From Candolleomyces eurysporus (lineage: Eukaryota; Basidiomycota; Agaricomycetes; Agaricales; Psathyrellaceae): a DNA stretch of 64,000 nucleotides. The DNA is taken from assembly GCA_027579435.1 (NCBI GenBank), contig JANBPK010000872.1, forward strand, positions 1 through 64,000, read 5' to 3'. A program made the position numbers and the translations under genes. The stretch's first letter is position 1, and each line of letters starts with the position of its first letter. Shown here piece by piece: positions 48,105 through 58,041 of the stretch. Below the pieces are notes generated by a model that was not told where the DNA came from, did not search any database, and worked only from the letters and a program-made list of their open reading frames with translations.

Positions 48105-49708
48105 ATGCTGTCACGTCGTGGAAGCTCCACAACCGCCCTGGTCTCCAAAGCCTCTCGAGAATACGGCCGTATCAGTCTTCGGGCAGTCTCAGACGGTCCT
48201 CGTCTCCCCGCGGAGCTCTTCGACAACATCATCTATTTTTTTGTGGAAGCTGTCGCCCAGCGAAGGCAGTTCAAGGACGTCAGGCTATACTACGCCGACA
48301 TCGTCTGCCTCCGACTTTGCTCTCGCGCATTTAATCACTCTACGCTGCGCCATGCCTTTAGGACGACGGTGATCCTTAACTCTGGGATATGGTTCGGTGT
48401 GTGCAAGCTGCTATATGCGAAAGCGGAGGAGGGAAGGTCTGGAGGGGTGCTTGCTGGGTTTGCATGGGTTCGGTGAGTGTTTTTTCGACTTGCGTTCCGG
48501 CTCGTGGGTATTGGCAGCTTATATGCGCGGGCTTCATTGTTAGAGAGTTGGAGATTCGGGATATCGCAGATGTCCTGACGAGCCCCACTCATATACTGCG
48601 TTTCGACGCTCTGGTCTCGCTCTCTCTCGACTTTGCAAGGCAAGGACTCAACACGCAACTCGATTGCGTCAAAAGGTTCTTTTCTGTCTTCGACACGGCC
48701 GCGGATACCCTCGATTCGGACTCGACGGCATTGGCCTCTCATGGAATCTCCCAAAGCCTCAGGCATCTGAGGTTTACAAAATTGCCAGCGATAGAGATTT
48801 CCTTGCTTCGATTCATCGCTCGCGTTTTCCCTGCACTGGTCTCACTGGAAATTGACTCTGCTTCTCGCTTGAACGTGGGCTGCTGCACCGGCTGCTTCGA
48901 GGATAGCTTGACCTTGACTGTTCATTCGCCCGTGTCCCGAAGGTTTCACAGCGCGGAGGCTCTTGCAGTAAGACTATCTTCTTTCTTCCTTATGGACTCG
49001 CAAATGCTCAGAGACAATTCTTTCTTTTACTGTATCCTCTGACCGCGATTGAAGATGGCTTATGGCGAAGCGCTTCAGCCTCTCACCTCTCTCAAACGTC
49101 TCTACCTTGGCATCTTCCTGTCTCCTGAAGAACTCGTCGAGAATCACGTCGACTTTCTTAGCTCCGCCACTGTCAAGGTACTCAACGTCCTGGAGAAAAT
49201 GTCACAGCAGGACTGCGAAAAATGCCAGGCTCTCTTCGAGCCCTTGGCATACCAGGAGCTGTTAGCTAGCCTGCGAGTCGCTCAATACGTCAAATCCCTT
49301 GAAACCATCGGTTGGGAAACTTGGTGCGATTATTCCAATCGTACGCATTATGGAGGCCAAAGACGACCTGTGGACGACCAACTCGAGGGAGCGTTGGAAG
49401 GTAGTCATACGGTGATCAGAGTAAATTCGAAAGCATCACGTGCAGAGGAGTTGGAGGGAGGTAGCCAGGACCTGGCCATGGAGGTCGAGGACGACGCTGG
49501 GAGTAGTCAGGCTAGTGACGCGAGCTCGGTATCCCAGTCCTCTTCGACTATGGACTCGGACTCTCAGGTGTCTATTGCTCCCTACCTCAACGGAGACAAA
49601 GGAGGACGGCCTGGAATCCCAAGAGCAGGATTCAGGCTCAACATGAAGGTCATACGGGAAGCCCAACGCGTTCGAATTCAACGTTTAGAACCAAACCTTA
49701 ACCAATAG
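48105..49708 (+). CDS. F-box/LRR-like protein, unknown
   Basis: Three exons: 48105-48472, 48544-48967, 49055-49708, all junctions in phase, 481 residues. Starts MLSRRGSSTTALVSK. The stretch GPRLPAELFDNIIYFFVEAV plus IVCLRLCSRAFNHS looks like the opening of an F-box. The middle has leucine-spaced lines (SQSLRHLRFTKLP, FPALVSLEIDSASR, LTSLKRLYLGIFLSPEEL) as in degenerate LRR F-box proteins of basidiomycetes. It is unrelated in sequence to the array at the window start. The C-terminal 100 residues are disordered, acidic and Ser-rich (SSQASDASSVSQSSSTMDSD). The F-box call rests on pattern only. Confidence 0.6.
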
Positions 49709-50106
49709 ATTCAGACATACGGATAAAGCGACGGACGCTATCTTAATTCATTGCACTTCGAATCACTCTGTATCAGTACCATTTTCCTGTAGTTTTAGTG
49801 GCAACATCCACTGTGAGTCCAATTGGCCGCCGTAGAATGCAGAGATCATTGTCCTCGAACAGGGAGACGGAACAAAGAAGCACAGGTCCCGAACACATTA
49901 AACACCACGAGTCAACAACGCAGACGCGCTATGGTAGACAATGGACCTTGACTTCGGGAAAGGGGCCTGTGGCAGAAAGGTTGTTATGGTCAATACATCC
50001 CCGAGATATATATAAAGGGACCTGCCTCTCTTACATCGGCCCCTCCGACGTTGTCGAGCACCTCATATCCCCTCGACCGTTTGCGTGCCCACAGCTCATT
50101 CAAGCC
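49709..50106 (+). promoter_or_regulatory. Promoter region with TATA box
   Basis: 398 bp between two plus-strand genes. TATATATAAA at 50007-50016 lies 91 bp before the ATG at 50107, a standard distance for a TATA box with a short leader. The frame is open upstream to about 49798 without a good ATG context, so the start at 50107 is preferred. Confidence 0.55.
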
Positions 50107-51390
50107 ATGTCGACCAAGTCCGACTCACGCACAGCTGAGTTCGCCAAGCTACTCCAGTTCTTCGACCATCTAGCGTCAAGAGGTGGTGGCAAGAAAGCCA
50201 ATCACCCCAGCCTCGACGCCAGTCACACTGTCGGCCTTCTTCCTCCTCTTCCTGAAGCCCAGGACAAGTCTAGCACCATAGTCACGTCCCCCACTTCTAC
50301 CGGATCCAATTTGGAGTCCGTCCTCATCCCATCCGATATCACACCCGTAGTGGCAAATCTCACCAACACGCACCACCGGGCAAGTAAACTAAAGTCCTAC
50401 GCCGGTCTGGGTATAGGCAAAGCCAAACGACACCGTCAAACCGCGTCCGGCTCTGATCACACTGGCAGCGCCTCCAACTCGTCCTCCTGTAACTCCCGGT
50501 CGGTGTCGTCGTCTTCGTCTGCTGGTTTGCGCGGTACAAGCACTTCATCCACAATGACGAATTCATCCCTCGGGTCGGAAGGAGGGAAAATCTCTCTAGC
50601 CAAATTCCCCCTGGCCAACAACAAGCAGCGTCCGTTCACATTCCGCTTGATGTTGCACAAGTTGTATGCCACGAGGGATGATTGGATACAGAAAGTCCAG
50701 GAAGCGTTGGAGCAATCGAAGAAGGAGTACATATCGCTTGCAGAACAGGAGCAGTTGGAGGGAAGTGCTGGTCAGGGAGCAAGCGATGAAGATGGAGACA
50801 GAGTCGGGGACGAGGACAACGGCGACCTGGCAGCCATCACCAAAGCCCGTCGACGGTGCAAATCGTCTGTGGCAGCATCGACATCCCATCCGTCGTCGCC
50901 AGGTCCCACTTTCACCGAAACCAGACCGAACACCGGAATCCCAGGCGGGAGGGCAGTCAAGAAACGATGCGTCGGTCGACGAAAGTCCTTCGACGGTCCT
51001 CTAAATCTTCACGGCACTGCGGGCTCGTCCAACGTGCCATCGAATAGCAATGAGAGCAACACCAAGTCGGGTTTGGGTTTGAGCGCATGGGTATACGACG
51101 CTGCCATCGCTCAGCTCGACTCCGATACCGAATCGAATTACCATCAAAGCGCTGGGTCTCAAAGGAGGCGTCGCTCTGTTAGCATTCCTTCTCCGCCTGG
51201 CCAAGCCGATAGGGCGGTTGGGAAGAGACGTATGAGCGGTACGAAGCAGGAAGATGCTTTTGAGACTACTGTAAGGAAGGCGGGGAGTAGTTGGGGTCAT
51301 ACCGGCCACGTGGTGCCTGGACGAGAAGAGGTTTATTCGCAAGAGAGCGTTGACAGCCGTTCCGTCGACCATAGTCCAGGATCTCAGTAA
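50107..51390 (+). CDS. Unknown disordered protein, single exon
   Basis: Not recognised. 427 residues from MSTKSDSRTAEFAKLLQFFD, uninterrupted by introns, which is unusual among its neighbours. Most is Ser/Thr-rich and disordered. One stretch looks folded: LAKFPLANNKQRPFTFRLML, then HKLYATRDDWIQKVQEALEQ and SKKEYISLAEQEQLEG (about 50593-50760), probably an alpha-helical module. Basic clusters (KKRCVGRRKS, QRRRRSVS, GKRRMSG) suggest a nuclear protein. An upstream ATG at 49837 in the same frame is possible but lies before the TATA box. Confidence 0.6.
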   Translation: MSTKSDSRTAEFAKLLQFFDHLASRGGGKKANHPSLDASHTVGLLPPLPEAQDKSSTIVTSPTSTGSNLESVLIPSDITPVVANLTNTHHRASKLKSYAGLGIGKAKRHRQTASGSDHTGSASNSSSCNSRSVSSSSSAGLRGTSTSSTMTNSSLGSEGGKISLAKFPLANNKQRPFTFRLMLHKLYATRDDWIQKVQEALEQSKKEYISLAEQEQLEGSAGQGASDEDGDRVGDEDNGDLAAITKARRRCKSSVAASTSHPSSPGPTFTETRPNTGIPGGRAVKKRCVGRRKSFDGPLNLHGTAGSSNVPSNSNESNTKSGLGLSAWVYDAAIAQLDSDTESNYHQSAGSQRRRRSVSIPSPPGQADRAVGKRRMSGTKQEDAFETTVRKAGSSWGHTGHVVPGREEVYSQESVDSRSVDHSPGSQ

Positions 51391-52511
51391 CGTACGAGCT
51401 GGTTTGAAGAGGCCATTGATGGTGGCTTGACTGGATTTCAATGGGTATCCTTCTTGTCTGGAAGGTGACCGAAAGCATTCCGAGTCTTGAATTGAGTTCA
51501 TTTCCAGTTAGATTGTAATTGTATCTTGTGTCTTCACATAGGAAGTGCTTTACACATACCCTACATATACAATATCAGCACAAGTCGAATACAGCTGCGA
51601 TGTAATGATAACTACTCACCGCAGCAGTACATAAACCGGACCAGTATACGAAAACAGCACCGATATCTGTCACAAATTCCACCACACCGAGCCCGCCTCC
51701 GTGAGCAAACCCGTCCCCCAGACACCCATACCAAAAAAAATGATAGATAATACAATGTACCGCCGGAAACAGAACTGTCGGCTAGTATACTACCGGGTTC
51801 GGGGTCAGAGATGGCTTGATGTGGGAGAATAGGGCAAAGGTCACGCAAGCGCATTGACAGGGACAGCCGGTGCCCATTGACACATGTCGGATTGGCGTTC
51901 TCTTCACGATTTCCGAACGGACTAGCAAATGGGGGTAGATCGGTACATACGTATTGTATGTTGCTTGTAGGGTGTAAGTGGTAGTTGAGTGGTAGTAGGG
52001 TATGACGTTGGGCTGGTCCACATCGGTGATAGTCCTTGGTGCATTTTCCGAACGCCGATATGTATGTTGTGAGAGTGCAGAGGGCTCGAAAAGGGTATTG
52101 CAATGGAATTGTGGTGCCGTAGTTTCGCTCGGGAGAAATGGAATGAACCCTTTTCATCCACGAGCGACATGGGAAGAACTTGATGCTGGCTGGGGGTAAG
52201 GTAAACCGTAAACGATCCCAAATCCAAGGATAACCAAGGATGGTAGGTCTGGATGTCAAAATGACTAGTCCGTGCTGCGTTCAACGCAAAGCCGACTGCG
52301 CAGATGTTCAAGAGTGATACGGAAAACAAGCCGCCGCCGGCAGTAAGACTAGACCCTTTGAAGCTTCTTGATACGATGATGAATCGTTCGGGTGTTGCGC
52401 TGTTTTCATGCCTACACCGAGAAAAATGGACGATTTTGAGCCGCCCCACTCTCTTTCTCTTTCTGTATTCAAAGTTGACATGTTGCCATCGTTGTGTGAT
52501 AGATCGATTGA
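51391..52511. other. Long intergenic stretch, possibly with a small spliced gene (minus)
   Basis: No confident gene in 1,121 bp. On the minus strand between about 52021 and 51560, an ATG (MDQPNVIPYYHSTTTYTLQA, near 52021) with a GTATGT donor and several downstream open segments could form a small membrane or Cys-rich protein, for example one ending YIVLSIIFFGMGVWGTGLL. The splice choices are ambiguous and no family was recognised. No other structure is seen. Confidence 0.25.
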
Positions 52512-53842
52512 TCATTGCCGCAACCGCAGTTTGAAGGCATTCTTGGATGCACGGGACACAGGATCCAGGTAATCTTGGTAGAAGCCTGCGACAAACTCTT
52601 CCGCTTTGAACCCGAATTGGTTGTACAATAGCTGTAGGTGTGGTACGTGTTAAAGGCCGATCAGCATGTGAGTGGGTAAGGGAGCTAACTGACCATCGCG
52701 GAATTATTGGCGGAGACATGCAAAGTGATATCCTTGTTTGGGTTCCTGGTAATGAGATGATACAGCATTGTTCTAGAGGATGGTACATTCAGTCGGATGT
52801 AAGTTCTCCCCCGTTCAATACCAAAGAAATCNAAAAAAAGTTTCTCACTTTGCGATCTGGGCCTTATCCCATCCAGACTTGACGGCAAGGTATGTGATGT
52901 ACGTTTCCTGCGGGGAGCTGAGGATCGCTACCCCGACCACGAGTTTCTTGTAGGTGGCCACCACGGTCGCTCGCTCAGGTGACCAATCAAGTGAATCGCT
53001 AACTGGGCTCCATTTAGCTCCAGGAAGAACCAATTTCCGGCGGGGTGCGCTCACCATCTATACCGGACCAGAATACACGTTCCAACAGGTCGTGTATTTG
53101 TGGTAAGTGCGAAGAATGAAGTGTCGTATACACGACTGGCGCGATTGTTTCCATTGGTTGCTCATTACCCGAGTCGGGGCTATCGAGGACGCTTCAGTCA
53201 GTCACCGCTTTCAACTTTTGTGGAGCTCAAAAACACTAAAACTTAACTTACTTTGCAAGGACCCAATGTTGCCGTATGTCTGACATCAATCTCACCCACG
53301 GGGAGACAGTTTCCCAATCAATAGCAATCGGGTCCGGAGAAGTCCTTATCGCCCTGGTACCTTGGATCCGGGCAAGAAAAGAATTCTCATATGGTGTAGT
53401 GATAATGTTGTTGAGCGCATCAAGAACTTGTTCGTTTACAGGCAGCGGTGGACGAGTGGGGGCAAGCCGTTGTTGCAAGGGACCTGTTGGGCTCACGAGG
53501 TCACCGGCTTTCTCCTGCTGGGACTGCCGGCGTTTTTTCTAAGAAGGAATAGGAATATGCATCAGAACAATGGGAAAGCAACCCCCAGAAAGCAGGTATG
53601 TTACTCACTATCTTGAGGACGATGTCTGCTATGGTCCTTTCGGCANGGGATACCGGATTCCGGCATTTGATCTAGATGAAACGAGAACAGGAGGCTTTTA
53701 ATATAATGTTCTGAGAACTCTAACTCTCGAAAGTGACTGACCCTGAGTGATATACGTTATCCTGGTTCGCAATGTAAAGGCGTGAGAGCTAAAAATCACT
53801 CACTGCCGCTGTTGTCTTCCTTTTTTTGGTGGGCTGTTCCAT
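52512..53842 (-). CDS. GNAT acetyltransferase, KAT14/CSRP2BP-like
   Basis: Putative protein acetyltransferase related to animal KAT14 (ATAC complex). Begins MEQPTKKRKTTAA with a nuclear-localisation-like KKRK, then CRNPVS.AERTIADIVLKI, KKRRQSQQEKAGDL, an exon with ALNNIITTPYENSFLARIQG, and VYTTLHSSHLPQIHDLLERV with FWSGID. The GNAT core follows: VVATYKKLVVGVAIL, ETYITYLAVKSGWDKAQIAK, TMLYHLITRNPNKDITLHVS, ANNSAM|LLYNQFGFKAEEF, GFYQDYLDP and KNAFKLRLRQ, stop at 52512-52514. The final lines match KAT14 closely in pattern. The acetyl-CoA loop has W-D-K-A-Q-I-A where the canonical motif is Q/R-x-x-G-x-G/A. Eight or so short exons; the second is very small and its borders are uncertain. No PHD finger is seen. 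Confidence 0.8.
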
Positions 53843-54485
53843 GAGTATTCGTATGTCAGGGTGCTATACTTTCTCCGCCGGTCAAGGTTCTTGCTGAAAA
53901 TTCCTTGAATAATGCGTTCATTGGCTACCGTTTTCTTGCGCTCCGCTTGTTAGAGCCACAGTCATTGACGGTCTTAGGGTTTGCCAATGATAGTGCTTTG
54001 GGCTCCAAGGACTGTGAGTTCTGTGAGCGGGCAGAGTGGGAAGTGGAAGTGCAAGGCCTCCAAATTCTGCAGGTGGCTCGATCAAATCAAATCCAACGCC
54101 GAAGCCTTTGATTCCAAGCAGGGACAAATAGATTCCTGCTTCCTCGGTGAGTTTGATCCGGCAGCCCCATTGAACGAACGTGAGCAGCGACGCCCATGCT
54201 TACCCTACAGAAGGTCCATGGGACATACTTATTAGAGAATGCATCACAATCTTGAAGGCACAGCACAAGAGCTCCACTACCAACTTCTGTAGTCTAAGAC
54301 ACACAAGAAGCAACGGGCCCAGCCGGCAGCCTCCATATCGTGCATGCCAGCCTCCGAGTCTTCCTCAAGGTTTGCATTTGAACCCCACGCGTCTCCTTCT
54401 CGAGCTACTCAATACTTCCTCGAAAATTTGCCTAGAACAAGCCGGGTCATCATCTCGAAGCTCGAACTCAGCTGTTTCGAAGACC
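53843..54485. promoter_or_regulatory. Divergent intergenic region, GNAT / SDR
   Basis: 643 bp between divergently transcribed genes. Open frames across it show no family pattern. The plus-strand frame is open upstream of the SDR start from 54180, but a conserved start context appears only at 54486. Confidence 0.45.
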
Positions 54486-56039
54486 ATGGCCCGCTGGACA
54501 TTCACCCGCTTCGCAGCCTCCCAATGGACCTCAGCCGCATCAGCCACCAAGACCGATTTGACAGACAAAGTTGTTGTAGTCATCGGTGCAAGCTCTGGTA
54601 TTGGGCTTGAAGCAGCGAAGCATTTTGCGGGTATGAACCCCAAGAAGTTGGTGTTGGCGTGTAGGAACGAGGAGCGCGCTAATCGGGCGCTTACCGGTGA
54701 GTCTTGCGTCAAGTCACTCTCCCGCTGGGCTGGGTTCAGGTTGCCAACTGATGACATGTACTCCCCGATTCTATCTTGAATCCTGTGTGACTTCTGGGGT
54801 GTGCGTGCATACGTAGACCTGAAAGAATCAACGGGATTCGACCGTGCAGAAATCCAGATGGTCGACCTGGCGCGGTTCGCCTCGGTCATCGACTTTGCGA
54901 AGAAGTTCAACGAGAAAGAGGATCGTTTGGATATCCTAGTCCAAAATGCAGGCGTTCTTCCTGAGAAGGAGTATACTGCTACTGAAGATGGCTGGGAAAC
55001 GACGTACGTCTTCCTATCCCCTCACGATCGACCTTCGCATTCGGCTGACTCGCTTTTCCAATGCAGACTCCAAGTCAACCACGTTGCCTTATCCCTCCTA
55101 GGCATCTTCCTACTCCCAAAAATGATCAGCACCGCAGAGCGATTCGGCACCCACCCGCGAATGGTGTTCGTTGGCAGTGAAGTTCATCTACTGTCCAAGT
55201 TCGAGAAGCACCTTGTGGAGGGCGATCGTCCGTTGAAGACGTTCGGGAGTAAAGATCATTGTACACCCGAGTGCGTTCAATCTTTGCCTTCGTTTGTGTG
55301 ACCTCCTAACCGCGTGGGTGATGCACGTAGGGTCCTCCAGAAGAGGTACAGCGATACGAAACGTACGTCTCCCATCTCCGTTCGCTACCACAAGCACCCC
55401 TGACCATTCCTCACTCATGTCCAGTCCTGAACCTCCTCTTCGTCCGCGCCCTCTCCGAGCGCCTCCCCTCTCCCTCCATCTCCCCTTCTTCTCCGCCTTC
55501 CTCTTCACCCTCTGTGGTCGTAACTTGCATCAACCCAGGATTCTGCTATTCTGACCTCCGCAACAAACCCAATAACATGCAAGTATCCAGTAACGCGCTA
55601 GATGGGTTCGTCAACTGGGCGAGGGAGAAGATGTTTGCGAAGACTGCGGAGGAGGGGAGCAGGCAGATCCTATTCGCAGCTCTAGCTGGATCCGGTGACG
55701 ATGAAGGGGAAAGTAAAGTCGAGAAGGAAGGGAATTCGCAGGGAAAGGGAAAGGAAGGGGAGTGTATGAGTATAGATAAGTTGAGAGGGGCGTATATAAG
55801 TAATTGTAAAGTTGCGGAGCCGAGTGATTATGTTATTGGGGAAGAGGGGAGGGAGGCGCAAGAGAAGTTGTGGGTATGTGACATTTTTTGTTCTCTTTTT
55901 TCTGGATGTGGCTGATGACTCCAACGCCTGACGAATTCTTCCTTTGCAGGTGGATTTAATCAAAGAGCTAACACTGGTCGAACCTCAAATTCAAGAAATT
56001 ACGACTAGGTATTTGACTGAACCGGTTAACCTCGAGTAA
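54486..56039 (+). CDS. Short-chain dehydrogenase/reductase
   Basis: NAD(P)-dependent oxidoreductase with a Rossmann fold; substrate unknown, layout closest to retinol-dehydrogenase/WWOX-like SDRs. Starts MARWTFTRFAASQWTSAA. Cofactor loop VVVVIGASSGIGLEAAKHF (a variant of TGxxxGIG), adenine-side VLACRNEERANRAL, then the core LDILVQNAGVLPEKE (NAG motif), serine in MVFVGSEVHL, catalytic Y-S-D-T-K (RYSDTK, near 55352) and CINPGFCYSDLR. Six or so exons with introns near 54696-54815, 55004-55065, 55271-55331, 55364-55424 and 55874-55950. The C-terminal part carries a lineage-specific acidic/lysine insert (EGESKVEKEGNSQGKGKEGE) before YISNCKVAEPSDYV. Ends LTEPVNLE. Confidence 0.88.
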
Positions 56040-56562
56040 ACGACTCTTAGCTCTTCTCTTCTCTTCGGGACTTTTAAAGTAACTTGTTATTTGTTTGATA
56101 ATGATGATTCCACGTTGTGAATGGTACATAGTACAGCAGAGTGTACACCTAAAGGAGAGATTAAACCTGCTACAAGGAGCGGGAGCTTGTAAGTAAGACA
56201 ACAGTAAACGTCAACAGAAATGTGTGACGGAGGAAGGAGTGCTTGTTCGTGGGAGCGTGAAGGCAAGGAGGGAGGAAGGATACATAGAAGAAAACATTGC
56301 AAATGTGTAGAAGAAATACATCCAACCCAGACGAAGAAAAAAAAGGAAGAGTGTAGATAGAATGATATGAAAGCGCTCTGGGGGTTTTGGACTTGTAAAG
56401 AATTAAAGGTGGGTAGGCATGGAAGAGAAGAGGTGGAGAGACAGCAAAGGTCCAGGCCGTGCTAGAAGAGATCGTAAGGCAGGTTGTAACTTGTAAGTAG
56501 TACAGTATGAATGTCATCGCAGTTGAAGGATCTGGGCGCGGCCATAAAACGCCGAGCGGTCA
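56040..56562. other. Convergent intergenic region
   Basis: 523 bp between the convergent 3' ends of the SDR gene and the small membrane protein gene. Purine-rich on the plus strand from about 56220. No gene is seen. Confidence 0.5.
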
Positions 56563-57208
56563 TCACAACCGAGTAATGGCTTTGGAATCCAACGGCATGC
56601 CTGGAAGGAAAACAGACAGGGGGTTGGTTTGATTAATATCAGTGCCAGCGTATGAGAGAGGAAGTAGAGAGCTACAGACCTGAAGGATCGATCCCATTCG
56701 CTGCCAAAATCCTATTCTGCCTTATCAACCTAGCCTGGTCGAATCTATAAACCAAAGCGTCAGGTCGGTCTGTTCATGGAGCACAAGCAAAGAACACAAC
56801 ATGGGTTGCGCGCAGTAGAACAGCAAGGAGGAAGAGTAAAGACGAAAACACATACCCTACTCTCTCCCTCTTCATAATATCCATAACCTCCCGTGCGCCC
56901 TGTTCGTCCAACCCCAGGCGCGAATCGCCTTCCGCGAGATTTGCCGACTCGATATCGAAAGCCTCACTGTTCATTCCCGCGTTCACCTGGTCCGCAAAAG
57001 TCGAGAGGCGTGTGTAGGGTGTGGAGTTCAAGTTGGGGAAAAGAGACTTGACGCGGTCGGGGACGTGGGGGAGGAGGAAGGCGCGGTAACGGTACGACAC
57101 TACGAGTTTAGATCATGAGCAATGAAGAGAGAAAACCTGGAGAAGGAAGAGCGACTTACACATGACCAGCAAAGTGAAAAAAGCCGCCAGGGATAAGAAG
57201 AAAATCAT
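56563..57208 (-). CDS. Small single-pass membrane protein, unknown
   Basis: Not a named family to my knowledge. Exon 1 from 57208 is MIFFLSLAAFFTLLVM, a signal anchor; an intron (GTAAGT...CGTAG) leads to LSYRYRAFLLPHVPDRVKSL, then FDIESANLAEGDSRLGLDEQ and EVMDIMKRERV. Later exons add RFDQARLIRQNRILAANGID and PSG|LPGMPLDSKAITRL, stop at 56563-56565. The total is about 150 residues. The layout (N-terminal anchor, Leu/Arg-rich C-terminal helix with NGIDPSG) looks conserved and structured rather than random. Likely ER or mitochondrial membrane protein facing the cytosol; inference from topology only. Confidence 0.65.
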
Positions 57209-58041
57209 GTTGGAAAGAGTGCTATCCTTTATATAGGGACAGTTGGCAACGGTTGCCTAATATTCTTTCTGACACGCGGTGTTAAGCGTGATGCACTGGA
57301 CCCTGAATTATCACCCCAGGAGTAGAATGTCAGTATAACGTTATTTCCTAAGCATTATAGTTTAGAAAGAGAACAAAGAGAGCAAGGTTTATCCGAGAAG
57401 CCAGGCTAGAGAACAACACTACTACAACGTGAAGCAGTACAGGTGCCCCACAAGTTCATTCATTGATTCCGTATTACACTCACCTGCAACGCAGCCGGGG
57501 AGTCTCGAGCAAACAGTAGATTGAATTTGTTCTACTAAAAGTACAACTTGCTCTGGGAGACGTAGCGAAAGACAACAACTGGAGCTGGAGAGATGGTGGA
57601 CGTTTGTAGAGGTGTGCTTCCGACTTCGGACTTCTGTAGCTGTGGAGGAGGCTGTGCACGGAACGTGGAAATCACGCGCAACGCCAAGCCAAGAGTCTCC
57701 TAAATTAGCGCTCGACTCCATCATCCAAACCACCATCAGCTCCTTCTGTGTTGCTTTGGTTTGGCGCCCAGGAGCTGCGTATTACGAAGCTAGACTGGTT
57801 AGACTCATTTCTAGTCATCTAGAGTATCTTGGGGACTATATTCCTCAATCATCTATCTGCACTGTGCATCTACTCACAGGGACCCCAAAGAAAATATCCG
57901 ATATCTCTTGCTCATTTTCGCTCCTCGTACCCACAAGACCTTAAAGTTGAATAACTTGGTTCAAACCAAGAATCTACCTCCCCTTATTCCCACACGCACA
58001 CACTACACCTCTTGAAGCCCACAACTTCCCCGTTAAACACA
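57209..58041. promoter_or_regulatory. Divergent intergenic region before the Smr gene
   Basis: 833 bp between divergent genes. Overlapping open frames on both strands around 57422-57944 show no protein-like composition or splice-linked continuation. No clear TATA box. Confidence 0.45.

Noticed and set aside
49798..50106. Upstream extension of the gene at 50107
   Set aside because: Open in frame, but it would start before the TATA box and its sequence is not protein-like.
51922..52788. 288-codon minus-strand open frame
   Set aside because: It overlaps the 3' exons of the GNAT gene in a different frame; the GNAT reading has a clear family match and canonical introns.
57422..57944. Overlapping open frames on both strands
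   Set aside because: Low-complexity, no conserved motif, no consistent splice sites; most likely intergenic.
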